From Semisulcospira habei (taxonomy: Eukaryota; Mollusca; Gastropoda; Semisulcospiridae), in the NCBI GenBank assembly GCA_036245525.1, contig BTPG01000007.1, positions 125,329,815-125,393,814 on the forward strand: 64,000 nt of DNA, given 5' to 3'. Position 1 is the stretch's first letter, and every line of letters begins with the position of its first letter. Below the pieces are notes generated by a model that saw only the letters and a program-made list of their open reading frames with translations, had not been told where the DNA came from and ran no database searches. The translations under genes and the position numbers were made by a program. This document shows, piece after piece, positions 1 through 10,558 of this stretch.

Positions 1-35
1 ACACAGTCCTCAGGCAACACCTTTAAAATTTGTGA

Positions 36-817
36 TTGATTGTACATTGCTTAACGTCTCAACAGCAACAAGGCTTTCTCATGACCTGCCTGCACTGCTT
101 GTGAAAAAACCCCCAAAAAAACACCAGAATATTGAATATATGTCACCAGCCGGTCCAATATGTTAAATAAACCTACGACATGGGCCTAAATAAAGCTAAG
201 ACCATTAGCAACAAACATCCAATATCAAGAGCTACAGACAGCCGCAGACAGTAGGGAGAGTTTAAAAAAGGAAATACAGGTGAATGGACCAAGGGTAGTC
301 AGAAACACATGCCCCAGAATAGAGGGGAAAACCCACCCTGTGGGGCTGACCAGGGTGACCCTGGGAACTAAAAAGTAGTTAACCCCACCCAAGTCCCCCA
401 GGGCAGACCCGGGTGATTGATTGATTGTACATTGCTTAACGTCCCGACAGCAACAAGGCTTTCTCAGGACGTGCCTGCACTGCTTGTGAAAAAAAAATAA
501 ACAGAAAATTGAATGTATGTCGCCAGCCGGTCAAATACATTAAATAAACCTACAACATGGGGCATAAATAAAGCTAAGACCATTTAGCAACACACATCCA
601 ATATCAAGAGCTACAGGCAGTGCAGACAGTAGGGAGAGTTTTAAAAAGGCAAATACAGGTGAATGGACAAAGGGTAGACAGAAACACATGCCCCAGAATA
701 GAGAGAAAAACCCACCCTGTGGGGCTGACCAGGGTGACCCTGGGAACTAAAAAATACCTAACCCCACCCAAGTCCCCCAGGGCAGACCCGGGTGGGGGAA
801 GCAGACCCGGGTGGGGC
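36..817 (-). mobile_element. SINE, head-to-tail dimer
   Basis: Two tandem copies of the 388-bp SINE (about 36-415 and 416-817), both reading on the minus strand. A single 13-bp target duplication, TTAAAATTTGTGA, flanks the pair at 23-35 and 818-830, so they went in as one unit. On the minus strand each copy starts near CCCCACCCGGGTCTGCC and ends in GTACAATCAATC. There is no recognisable coding capacity, and the conserved ORF seen in every copy is an artefact of repeat conservation. Confidence 0.85.
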
Positions 818-1084
818 TTAAAATTTGTGAACAGGGGCCTTGGGGTTAAATGGGTTAAGAAACACTGACGGGTTTACATGACATAACTGTTCTCACGATT
901 GACAAGAAAATGTCCCTTTGGTTCATAAAATGGAACATGAACTGATCCGATTGTATTGGTAAATATTTTGGAACGGAGAGGATGGCAAAGCGCTACTATT
1001 AGCAGTAACAACTCTATGATCAACAGATGTGAACAGATGATTGCAGAACTGCTGACAAGAACACACCCCATTATGCGTCATTTC

Positions 1085-1174
1085 AACCCTCGAACGGTCG
1101 GTGGCGCTTTTTGCCAAGTTGATTCATGCAGGAATGAACTTGGCAAAAAGCGCTACCGACAGCCAGAGGGTAAA
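1085..1174. repeat. Hairpin repeat, family C
   Basis: Near-palindrome whose arms read GTCGGTGGCGCTTTTTGCC and, inverted, GGCAAAAAGCGCTACCGAC. The outer ends AACCCTCG and CAGAGGGT are also inverted. Other members lie at 1697-1828, 9420-9514 and 26222-26292. Confidence 0.65.
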
Positions 1175-1489
1175 TGGTACTCAATTCAAGAAGCAGGATA
1201 CTCACAAAAAAAAAAAAAAAAAAAAAAAGGCAAAATGTAACAGCTGCAAACAAAGACTGAGAAAACTGTGTGGTTTATGAAACGGAAATGATATCAACAG
1301 AAAAAAATACTTATCATAAATGCATGTGCAGTAGTGTACTGTACGTCAACCAACAGCTACCTACATTTGAAAAGGCATTTCTGGACAAAAAATAAATAAG
1401 ACTGACAAAAATACTTGCGCAACTCACATTTGCGCAACTCACGCAGAGGTGAATCTGAATTACCAAACCTGAACAAATCTGTAACGTTA

Positions 1490-1558
1490 TTAACCCCCTT
1501 GTACATGCAGCCGACAGTACCCTTTACAGTACCGGAGCTGCATGCAAACGGGAGTTAA
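1490..1558. mobile_element. 69-bp TTAA-flanked mini-MITE, family D
   Basis: TTAA at both ends encloses CCCCCTTGTACATGCAGCC and a matching right arm ending GCTGCATGCAAACGGGAG. A central TTTACAGTACCGG recurs in other copies. Size, TTAA and CCC/GGG ends fit a minimal piggyBac-type MITE. Confidence 0.65.
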
Positions 1559-1696
1559 GTAGATTATATATTCCTGGAAGGGAGGGCAAGGCATACGATC
1601 AAAGACAATACATTATGTATTGTCTTTGATACGATCCATTGACAATGTACTCGTATCTCGTTTTCACAGGGCACTACCATGTCAGGCTTGTGACTT

Positions 1697-1828
1697 TGAA
1701 CTCTTTGCCTGTCGGCAGTGCTTCATGTTGAGGTGATGGTGATTCCTGCTGTCGGCAGCGCTTTTTGTCAAGGTGATTTCTGCTGGAATCACCTCGACAA
1801 AAAGTGCTACTAACAGCCAAAGGGTTAA
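1697..1828. repeat. Hairpin repeat, family C
   Basis: Contains GTCGGCAG twice and inverted arms GCGCTTTTTGTC/GACAAAAAGTGC. It ends in CAGCCAAAGGG followed by TTAA. Confidence 0.6.
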
Positions 1829-2091
1829 CCTGACTGACTTTTAGACATAACATCTATGCGTAAGATATGTTCAAGGAATGATGCCTGTTGGAATATAGTC
1901 ACGTACAACAGTCACGTACTACGAGTGTGCAGTTGTGATCAGTGATGAAGGGTTAAAATTGGGTGCTGGTCTGTGTTTTTGGACCTCATGACTTAGGGCT
2001 GTGGGCTTCAAAATGACACACAAGATTATATATAAAACAGCAAAACAGACGCATCTTTCACTCACAGTGTCATCCAAATGAGATCAACTGC

Positions 2092-2174
2092 CAGCTCAAG
2101 GGTAGTGCCTGATCAGCTTGGCGCAACAGGCGCCAAGCTTATCAGGCACTATCCTTGACCTATCACGATTGACC
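2092..2174. repeat. Palindromic repeat, family A
   Basis: Arms TCAAGGGTAGTGCCTGAT and the inverted ATCAGGCACTATCCTTGA surround CTTGGCGC...GCGCCAAG. It belongs to the large family of hairpins centred on a TTGGCGCC motif. Confidence 0.65.
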
Positions 2175-2612
2175 CATCCCCTGCAGTGTGTACAAAGTGT
2201 TCAGCAGACATTCGTACAAAATGCTTGCCTCTGAAAGTGAAAGGGAGGAACTAGTCGGCAAAGAATGAGAGCTCCCTCACATACAGAGGGGAAAAAAGGC
2301 AACTAAAGGTGCACAGCTCATGAGAAACAAAAAACCCAAATCAAGTGCAAATTACTATTATCAGTACAGAAACAAAAATTAACCGCACACAAGAAGTCAT
2401 TAGGGACGCACACATTAAAAAAAAACCAACAATACTGGTAGAATACAAAGCTCAAACTGACAAAAATAGATCATTGTTTCATGGTGTCAGATCAACGACT
2501 CTCCAATAATTTGAGTGCATGACACACGGAACACCCAGCTGGATGAATGGACGGACAGACGGAGAATAGCAGGATGCACATTGAATGAGAACTACGGTAG
2601 ACTACTGGAACA

Positions 2613-2686
2613 TGTAACCCTCCGCCCTGCGCATGCAACCGCTGGTACTGCTTACAGTGCCACTGGTCACACTACCAGGGGGTTAA
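2613..2686. mobile_element. TTAA mini-MITE, family D
   Basis: TAACCCTCCGCCCTGCGCATGCAACC on the left and a right arm ending in GGGGGTTAA, with central TGCTTACAGTGCC. A diverged relative of 1490-1558. Confidence 0.5.
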
Positions 2687-2716
2687 GTTAAGATCTGACA
2701 AAGGAATGTCTACTTA

Positions 2717-2931
2717 GCCCCTTCACTGCTGGAAAAAATGCCAAAACCACCCAACCGCAAGAGGCAAAGAACCTCATAAGCCCCCAGCAGATGCAGGGGC
2801 TCATGAGGTTCTTTGCCTGTTGCTGACCCCAGTCAGGTCCATGTTCCTTGGATTGTTGGGATTTATATGGTGTTTGAATTTGCCCTGCTTTCAAACACAT
2901 AATTTTGCATTCACTGCTGGTGAAGGGGCTT
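2717..2931. mobile_element. MITE-like element with family B palindrome
   Basis: Outer inverted ends GCCCCTTCAC and GTGAAGGGGC bracket an imperfect palindrome at 2757-2826. Its arms read GGCAAAGAACCTCAT and ATGAGGTTCTTTGCC. Both arms differ from the family norm (CATAGATCCTC) in matching ways. Confidence 0.6.
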
Positions 2932-2937
2932 ATGCAA

Positions 2938-3600
2938 ATGTAATGACAATGAAAACATCTGTTTTAAAGTGGACATGCTATAGTTTCTGCAGTATTTGAA
3001 TCCTGTCTGATGAGAACATTGTCTCTGATGGCATGAAAGTTGTCACGTACGATGGGAAGCAACACATTATTATTCAACAAGTAAACGAAGTACCTCCTAT
3101 GTGTTCAAAGCCACGGTAACTGTTCTTAGTATCAATGCCCTCCAAGCACAAGGGGCCAATGAATTTTTGACTTGGCGATTCCAAAGTGACTTGTGCAAAT
3201 TCGTGAAATGCAACCAAATGTGTAACTGTGTGCTAGCCTGTGACTTTGTACCTTACCGCTCTAGAATGTAAGGTCCAAAATCATATATCATCACACAGTT
3301 TCACGCTAAAATGAACTGTGATAATTCATCTTTACAAAGGACACTCATTTATCTCCAGATGTGAAGACAACATTGCACACTGCTTGTGACGCTAACTATT
3401 GTACATACACAGGAACGAATCGACACTGATTTTCAGAAAGTACAGACATGACTTGTGACAAAAAAAAAAAGAAGTAATTAACAGAAAAAGGATGCGACCT
3501 TACTAAAAGACCAAAGTTGTCCGGTAAACCTGAATCAACATGGTTAATGATTTTAGAGATACATGTAAAACCCATCTAGTCACTTAGCCACACTCCATCT
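2938..3600. other. No gene seen
   Basis: AT-rich sequence with no coding potential, RNA gene or clear repeat that I could identify. Confidence 0.5.
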
Positions 3601-3603
3601 ATT

Positions 3604-3664
3604 TGAGGCATAGATTCTCATGAGCCCCTGCAGCTGCAGGGGCTCATGAGAATCTGTCTCTTGT
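3604..3664. repeat. Palindrome, family B
   Basis: GATTCTCATGAGCCCCTGCA and its exact inverted partner meet at a GCAGCTGC centre. Short, imperfect CTCTTG sequence lies outside the right arm. Confidence 0.65.
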
Positions 3665-4440
3665 CTGATAGACATATTTACCTCCCCAAAAAGAGGAACA
3701 ATTCAGAACTCTAAAACAGAACAGCTGAGCATCAATGTTTAGGGAAATGAAGCAAACTGAGAAATTCAAGGAGACAAAGTGGCCAAAAGCATGTCATGTT
3801 CATGAAACGAAAGAAAAATTTAAAAACATACACGTACTGTACAGTTTGAAAAAAGTCTTTTGATTATATCTTTATACAAGTCTGCACACAGTGACGTTGC
3901 GGAATGTTCCATAGATATTATGTGTTTCTTTGTACACAGTATTATGAAATACTAACAATTAATGCAACTAAATGTTACAAAAACTAAACAAGATGTGGAC
4001 ATGTCAACGACTTTCATTAACAACAAAAAGTGAACAAAGACATCAAAGTTTAAACATAAATATATCAGACTGAAATCAGTCCTTTCTAAAACAGATACAC
4101 ACCAAAAAATAATGCAAACTCAACAAAAATGATGTGTGATTTCCAGGGGGTAAAGGCAACAGGTTTTATAAGAAATAGTTTATTTTCTCCATCTAAAAGT
4201 AAAACATTACCACACTGTGCTCAAATACTGAACTAACTGCTATGTGTTGAGAGAAACATTATTTAACATAATAACACAAAAATGTACATGCAATGTTGTT
4301 TGACTAAGTTGGAATAAATACATGTAGAATGATGTGATTTTATATAAAGCATGCAACAAACTAGAGAAGTCATGGGCTCATTTTCTAAACAACTTTTCAT
4401 TTTCAGCAAAAAATACAGAAAGAGGAGAAAGGCATGATAG
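3665..4440. other. No gene seen
   Basis: AT-rich, unique-looking sequence. No ORF, RNA gene or recognisable element. Confidence 0.5.
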
Positions 4441-4446
4441 TTTAAA

Positions 4447-4512
4447 AGTAGTGCTGGATTAGCTGGGCACCTGCAAGGTGCCGAGATAATCAGGCACTAC
4501 CCTTGAATGATC
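4447..4512. repeat. Palindromic repeat, family A
   Basis: AGTAGTGCTGGATTAGCTGG with a degenerate inverted partner CTACCCTTGAATGATC. The centre is GGCACCTGCAAGGTGCC. Confidence 0.5.
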
Positions 4513-4734
4513 ATAGCTGACCCAGCTCTTTCTGTGTCTGGGCTGAATGAGTCCGATCATGCCCAAGCAACAACACACTATGCAATGAGGCACGTCTGAA
4601 ATATATCGAGATACAGTGAAACAAGTGAGATCATTATCCTCACACATCCACACATGTGAAAGGCAATGATTACTGTAATCATCATAATGCCTAAGAAACT
4701 TGCTGATATTTTTTCCCTGGGTTCAGCGTTACCC

Positions 4735-4757
4735 CCACCCCCCCCCCCCCCCCCCAA

Positions 4758-4795
<38 letters not shown>
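4735..4795. repeat. poly(C)-poly(A) tract
   Basis: A run of C followed directly by a run of A. The length is probably unreliable in the assembly. Confidence 0.8.
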
Positions 4796-4797
<2 letters not shown>

Positions 4798-4888
4798 GAA
4801 AGAAAACAACAAAAACAAACTGTTTCTTTATAATTTCCTTCAAAAACAAATAGGCAGAAAAATCACATCAGTAGCTAAGAAGTTATAA

Positions 4889-5731
4889 TCAATCCAGACC
4901 AAAAAGGTGACTGCCAAGCGTGTAATATGCAAAGAAGTACCCAACGGAGAAAGAAACACGCTTAGAAAAGACGGGTACAACACAATTTATTAATATTTCG
5001 GGTAAATACCCTTTGTCAAAATAGACAAACAAACAAACATAGAGATTAGCCGCTACTTATCTTCAATGGCAGAAGGAATGTGGCAACTGAAGGAGGTGAC
5101 GTAAAATAAAAGAAAAGGAAGAACAAAAGTGCGGGAAAAAGTAAAAATGACGTCAACGAAAAATCGCGTAAGAGAGAGACTCGGAAAGAACCTGAACACG
5201 AGAGACAAGAGTGTGTGCAAGCACGTGCAGGAGCGAGCGAAAGAAAAGGCGTGTAGATGAGGCCAGAGAAAGAGAGAGAGAGATTGATTGATTGATTGAT
5301 TGTACATTGCTTAACGTCCCGACAGCAACAAGGCTTTCTCAGGACGTGCCTGCACTGCTTGTGAAAAAAAAAAAAACCAAAACAGAACATTGAATGTATG
5401 TCGCCAGCCGGTCAAATACGTTAAATAAACCTAACACATGGGGCCTAAATAAAGCTAAGACCATTTAGCAACACACATCCAATATCAAGAGCTACAGGCA
5501 GTGCAGACAGTAGGGAGAGTTTTAAAAAGGCAAATACAGGTGAATGGACAAAGGGTAGACAGAAACACATGCCCCAGAATAGAGAGAAAAACCCACCCTG
5601 TGGGGCTGATCAGGGTGACCCTGGTCAGCCCCACAGGGTGGGTTTTTCTCTCTATTCTGGGGCATGTGTTTCTGTCTACCCTTTGTCCATTCACCTGTAT
5701 TTGCCTTTTTAAAACTCTCCCTACTGTCTGC

Positions 5732-5779
<48 letters not shown>

Positions 5780-6703
5780 CTCCGGCTCACGGTTTGATGC
5801 GCGGTTTTGGGGCGGGGCGATCGTGTGCATCCCTTGGGGATGTATGTGGTCGTCTTGTTGCGTGCCTGTGTGTTTTTCTGTGGGCTGGTGGGTGCCTGTT
5901 GGGTGGGGTTGGTGGCTCTGGCTGGTTGTCTTCCGCCCCCCCCCCCCCCTCCCTTTTTTTTTTTTTTCCCCCTTCCTCCTTACTCCTTCCCCCCCCCCCC
6001 CCCCCCCCATCTCTCTCTCTCTCTCCTCCCCCCCCCCCCCCCCCACCCTTATTTTTTGAGTTACCCTTGAAGACGGTTTCACAACTACCTACTCTCCACT
6101 TATACCAATATTCTCTTACTGAATTTGATTCTTTGCTTTGTTTTCATGACTTATTACTTGTTGTGTACCGTGCTAAATGCTGGGGTTTTTTTCCTGGGGT
6201 CCTCCCGTTTTTCCCCGAGGTAGTCCTCAACTTGAAGGTGATATAAAGTTTGCCTTCGGGTTGGTGTTTAGCAGGCTTTGTGTATTAGACACTCAGCCTA
6301 CTTTGTGCCCAAGGGTACTCCCCATTCGTTCTCTCTCTCTTTCTCTCTCTCCGTCTCGCTCTCTCTCTCTCTCTGGCCTCATCTACACGCCTTTTCTTTC
6401 GCTCGCTCCTGCACGTGCTTGCACACACTCTTGTCTCTCGTGTTCAGGTTCTTTCCGAGTCTCTCTCTTACGCGATTTTTCGTTGACGTCATTTTTACTT
6501 TTTCCGCACTTTTGTTCTTCCTTTTCTTTTATTTTACGTCACCTCCTTCAGTTGCCACATTCCTTCTGCCATTGAAGATAAGTAGCGGCTAATCTCTATG
6601 TTTGTTTGTTTGTCTATTTTGACAAAGGGTATTTACCCGAAATATTAATAAATTGTGTTGTACCCGTCTTTTCTAAGCGTGTTTCTTTCTCTGTTGGGTA
6701 CTT
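4889..6703 (+). mobile_element. Foldback element, possibly Penelope-like
   Basis: A 14-bp target duplication CTAAGAAGTTATAA at 4875-4888 and 6704-6717 delimits 1.8 kb. Inside, about 345-bp arms at 4935-5281 and 6362-6703 are inverted copies of each other. They include TTTGACAAAGGG, TTTACCCGAAAT and an end reading GTTGGGTACTT. The left end carries about 45 extra bases (from AATCCAGACC), so the element is asymmetric. A second copy at 39270-39606 has the same ends. Between the arms lie a folded SINE (5282-5736), GA repeats and a C/T-rich spacer. Inverted terminal copies with a long target duplication resemble Penelope-like pseudo-LTR arrangements, but no reverse transcriptase is present. The class is inference. 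Confidence 0.65.
5282..5736 (-). mobile_element. SINE copy with snap-back inversion
   Basis: A minus-strand SINE runs from its (AATC)n tail at 5282 to about 5623. The sequence then turns back, and 5627-5736 is the inverted copy of about 5510-5620. The turn lies on CAGGGTGACCCTGG, itself almost palindromic. It sits inside GA microsatellite in the 4889-6703 element. ORFs of 101-186 codons across it are artefacts. Confidence 0.8.
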
Positions 6704-6851
6704 CTAAGAAGTTATAACACCTATCACAACTAAAATACTTTATTATCACCCTTGTGCACACAGCCACCAGCTATGTAAACAGTACTCAAGTAATTGCTGA
6801 TGAACAAGCCAGTTTTTAAAAAACCCGATGGCAAAGAATCTCGAGAACACC

Positions 6852-7063
6852 TCACCCCCTCTCTGTCAGTGAATGAAAAATTGATTTCTAAAATCTTTAC
6901 TAGTGTAACCCCTACGAGCCCAGGCTGTCCAATCAACACAGATGCAATGTGGTGTCAGCAAGAGGTATAGATCCTCATGAGCCCCCGCAATTGCGGGGGC
7001 TCATGAGGATCTATACCTCTTGCAGTTGGATGGCGATTGGTTGTTCTCAGCAGTGAAAGGGTC
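6852..7063. mobile_element. MITE-like element with perfect 66-bp palindrome
   Basis: 6958-7023 is a perfect palindrome with no spacer. The arms are 33 bp each and meet at GCAATTGC. Outer CCCTCTCTGTCAGTG and CAGCAGTGAAAGGG are inverted ends. Family B. Confidence 0.65.
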
Positions 7064-7573
7064 AAACACTACATTTCATTTCACACCTCAAGCTTTTTTT
7101 CCTTTTCTTACATTTTATTTTACCAACTCTTTGATTGTTGGTAGAGGTTTTTGTCGCTAAAATTTCACACATCAAGATTTTCCCACACTTCAACCTTGGT
7201 CCCACGAAATAAATGAATGTACACAGCACAAACTATCTGCAAATGCAAAAATTTCAGCACACACTGAAATGTTTTTCCCAATGTAATTAGTAATTTAGAG
7301 TGAGAGCTCACGTGAAACTCCTCCTAACTACAGGACAATGCACAATTTGTTTGTTTGATGTTGCTCCATACAATTATGCCTCATCTCTACAATGCTGTCA
7401 TGCATGAATTCACATGGACACAAAGCGAGAAACAAAACAAAACATGGGCTACGATGAAAGGCAGCGCTGCTCGTATGACTCTTGCACTGCCTGTGGCCAC
7501 TAATAATGCCCTTAGAATCATTGAAGTTGAAAGCCTGAAAACTCCCTTCATCCATGGAAGATGGACACAAATG

Positions 7574-7645
7574 GTGCCAGCAAGAGGCATAGATCCTCAT
7601 CAGCCCCCACATCTGCGGGGGCTAATAAGGATCTATGCCTCTTGT
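7574..7645. repeat. Palindrome, family B
   Basis: GCAAGAGGCATAGATCCTCA is matched by an inverted right arm ending ATCTATGCCTCTTG. The arms carry a few mismatches. TTAA follows at 7678. Confidence 0.6.
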
Positions 7646-7883
7646 AACCAGTTGCTGGCTTTTTTCCCTATCAAGAGTTAAGAAACTCATATATCAATCA
7701 TTATTCCCCTTTATTTTAGAACAACAACATTAAATTCAGACATGTACAGTGAATTGCGAAAAGTTAGACTTTCTTCAAAGCTGCTCAGACTCACAGCTCA
7801 CAAAAGTAAATTGTTTTCAAGACATAGCAACAAAAATGGTAAACAAAGACTTTGCCAGCACAAATATACACTATGCACAAAGC

Positions 7884-7920
7884 TCCCCCCTCCCCCCCCC
7901 CCCCCCCCCCCCCCCCCCCC
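7884..7920. repeat. poly(C) tract
   Basis: A C homopolymer with one T near the left end. Confidence 0.85.
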
Positions 7921-8282
7921 ACGCAGCCATTGCGTTCTTTACAGTACTGATGGCTGCAGGCACAGAGAGCATAATGGAAGTCATCCCTAATTCAGAATTG
8001 TGTCAGAAAAGACATGAAGTCGACACATTTCAAGGAATTACCGCCCCTGAAAGGAGGATAGTGCACACATACAAACTATGCCTGTCCATCTCTTCAAAAT
8101 TCTGCGCTTCCAAGGAACATAATCTCATGATCTTGTCCAAATTTCTATCAGTTTGTATACTTGTCATGACAAACTTAACTCATTTAGCCCCGACGCACAA
8201 AAGCAGTTAATTATTTGGGTTTTAACGCCAAACAGGCGGCTAAGGCCATCTCACAGTGGACACACAAAGCAGGAAATGGATT

Positions 8283-8368
8283 GACCATGATCATTCAAGG
8301 GCAGTGCTAGAGTAGCTTGGCGTGATCAGGCGTCAAGCTAATCTGGTGATATCCTTGAATGATCACAG
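8283..8368. repeat. Palindromic repeat, family A
   Basis: ACCATGATCATTCAAGGGCA on the left, and an inverted right arm with ATCCTTGAATGATCAC. The centre is TTGGCGTGATCAGGCGTCAA. Confidence 0.55.
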
Positions 8369-9299
8369 TCGATACATCTCCTGCAACAGGTGCATAGTCG
8401 ATGACACACAGGGGTCGTCTTCCTGAATTTGCAGCGCAGCAAATCTAGAGAAACAATGAGTGCGAGTCAACAGATGACACCTCCAAAATATGTGCCTGTG
8501 GGGTTACATTTCTCATCCTGATAAGGAACAATTTCTACTTATTTTCACAGAGGAAATTTGTGCACGTGAACTTTACTGAGCTTGACAAATTACCCGGTGA
8601 GCAAAACATCACTATGCTGACGTGGGTCCAAATCCATTTTCTTCAGATTTAGATTGCTTTATTTGACAGATTACAAGTACGTAAACATACGCATAAACCC
8701 TGATGGCAAACCCCGTCAGGGCAGCTGGAAAATTATCTAGGCTTGCAAGATGCATAAATTCTCATGAGCCATAAGAATTCATGCATCTTGCTGACGGTTG
8801 GAGCCAGCAGGGATATACTACTCATGATATTCTTCAAATCAAAATGTTCACAACTCTTCAAATTATCTACCCTGAATGTGAATCATGTGTGGACAAACAC
8901 AAATTATTTTTGCACAAATAAATGTGAACGAAAATTTAAAACAACTTATTTTGTTTATGGCTGGGCTTTACAATCGACAATACCCACAGGGGAAAAAATA
9001 CATGATTCTCCAAGAACTTTTCAAAAAACGCATGATACAGAGATCAGGAAAAGTAAGATGAGATGTAGTTTGATGAACATGTTTCAATCGCAGGTACTCT
9101 TACTACGATCTTGACAGGTCTATACAAACACTAGCAAAGACCACTGTATGACTGTGTCAACAATAACCTCACTTCAGCAAGCATTTGACATTGATCAGCT
9201 GAATACAACAGCAGCCTGCAACATAAACAGGCATGAGATCCCTAAATTCGGAAAAAGCCAGGTCTTGAAACGTGAACGACTTAATCTCTTACCTAGGCT
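8369..9299. other. No gene seen
   Basis: AT-rich. A short, decayed family B palindrome (ATTCTCATGAGCCATAAGAAT region, 8745-8790) is the only structure noticed. The ORFs here lack any family signature. Confidence 0.45.
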
Positions 9300-9419
9300 T
9301 TATCTGCATAAGGCAAATATTTTCATGAGCCCCATCAAGCCCAGGGCTTCACAAGAAGCCATGCCTGTGGCTTGCATGAACGATTCTGGCCAGCTTGAAT
9401 AAGTATTGTTTAGACAGCC

Positions 9420-9514
9420 TTTAACCCTTTGACAGTTGGTAGAGGTTTTTTGTTGAGACGTTTCCTGCAAGGAATTATAGCGACAAAAACCTCTACTGAC
9501 AGCCAAAGAGTTGA
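9420..9514. repeat. Hairpin repeat, family C
   Basis: TTTAACCCTTTGACAGTTGG on the left and CTGACAGCCAAAGAGTTGAA on the right, with inverted TAGAGGTTTTTTGT/ACAAAAACCTCTA arms. Confidence 0.6.
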
Positions 9515-9894
9515 AACTAAAAAGTCAGATTTCCACCCAAAATCTTAAAACTCTCAGGTCTGATAAGCGACCATGACCATCTCTTCATGAGGAAGGGATA
9601 ACTAAAGCAAGAGGTAGACACTGCCATGCAACCCCGCCGCTAAAAAGTGTGCCAAAAATTTGAAGCGTTCAAGGATACTGTGTGGTGGAAAAGATGCCTA
9701 TTCTGCGTCTTTTCCGCCAGATGGTACCCACTGAACACTTTGCAAATTCTGCTGCTGCTGTTCTATGTGCTTTACATGACATTTTCCACTGAGCAGCATC
9801 ATCAGTAGCAGTCAAGAGGTTAATTAACCATTGTGCCCCAAGGTGAAAATCCCAAAGTTTGGGGGTTCTCCTCTGATGACTGTATTACAGTTCA

Positions 9895-9992
9895 GGAGAC
9901 AGATCGACCAAGAAATTTTAATGGTGGTGCCAAAATAGCTTGGAACATATGGCGCCAAACTATTCTGGCACCACCCTTGAACTATCACGGTC
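9895..9992. repeat. Palindromic repeat, family A
   Basis: Arms around AATGGTGGTGCCAAAATAG and the inverted CTATTCTGGCACCACCCTTGA. The centre is ATGGCGCCAAA. It is diverged, but still pairs over most of its length. Confidence 0.6.
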
Positions 9993-10173
9993 GATCCATA
10001 TCTCACTGTGATGAGCCCGGGCTAAAAAAATTAATAATATCAATGTCAAATGCTTGTTGTACCAGCATTAAAAAAAAACTGTCTGCCTTCTCAAACACTA
10101 TCATAAAAGCCTTACACTCCACATTTACCTTCCAGCCTTATGCCAAAACCAGACCAACCTATTACAGAATGCC

Positions 10174-10243
10174 TTAACCCCTTGTGCACGCAGCCACCCA
10201 TACTCTTTACAGTACCGGTGGCCACATGCAGAAGAGATTTAGC
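10174..10243. mobile_element. TTAA mini-MITE, family D
   Basis: TTAACCCCTTGTGCACGCAG on the left, central TTTACAGTACCGGTGG, and a decayed right end. Confidence 0.55.
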
Positions 10244-10319
10244 AGACCAACGTGTCAAAAACACTGCCAGGACAAGACAAAGAACGTTATGTGTGCTCGG
10301 TCAACCTGCAACACCCTTC

Positions 10320-10387
10320 TAACCCAACTAAGCATACAGCCACCAGTACTGTAAACATTACCGGTGGCTGGATGCACGAGGGGGGTC
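10320..10387. mobile_element. TTAA mini-MITE, family D
   Basis: TAACCCAACTAAGCATACAG on the left and TGGATGCACGAGGGGG on the right. GCCACCAGTACTG pairs with CCGGTGGC. Confidence 0.5.
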
Positions 10388-10445
10388 AAAGCTCACGCTG
10401 GTTGTTGATATGTGTGTGGTATGAGTCGTGTTTGGTGAAGCCTGA

Positions 10446-10558
10446 CTAGGATCCCCCGTTGTACGCATAGTCAGCCTTGTTGTGCATGATTAGCTTGTCC
10501 TCCACAAAATAGAAGCTGTCTGACCGTGTTTCGTATGGGTGTTCAATCATGTCTTGAA
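10446..10558 (-). CDS. UNC119: UNC119 exon 5 (C-terminus)
   Basis: The acceptor TTCTTGTTTCAG ends at 10559. The exon encodes [20 protein letters not shown] and the conserved HNKADY segment, then stops at TAG (10448-10446). The first two bases complete a codon begun in exon 4. Confidence 0.92.

Noticed and set aside
620..868. Recurrent ORF beginning [14 protein letters not shown] in several places (620, 5501, 34948, 57671 minus)
   Set aside because: It lies wholly within the SINE and is repeated only because the SINE is. Other frames of the same SINE are open too, and there is no family match.
1494..1558. tRNA gene or riboswitch in the short hairpins
   Set aside because: They are simple two-armed palindromes without cloverleaf arms, and they carry TTAA ends typical of transposition.
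5522..6246. ORFs of 130-186 codons on both strands
   Set aside because: They run through GA/CT microsatellite, poly(C) and a folded SINE. The low-complexity translation is an artefact.
6625..6660. Hammerhead ribozyme in the foldback element arms
   Set aside because: The layout is suggestive, but TGACAAA lacks the invariant C3 and G8 equivalents of the hammerhead core. Kept only as a clue to origin.
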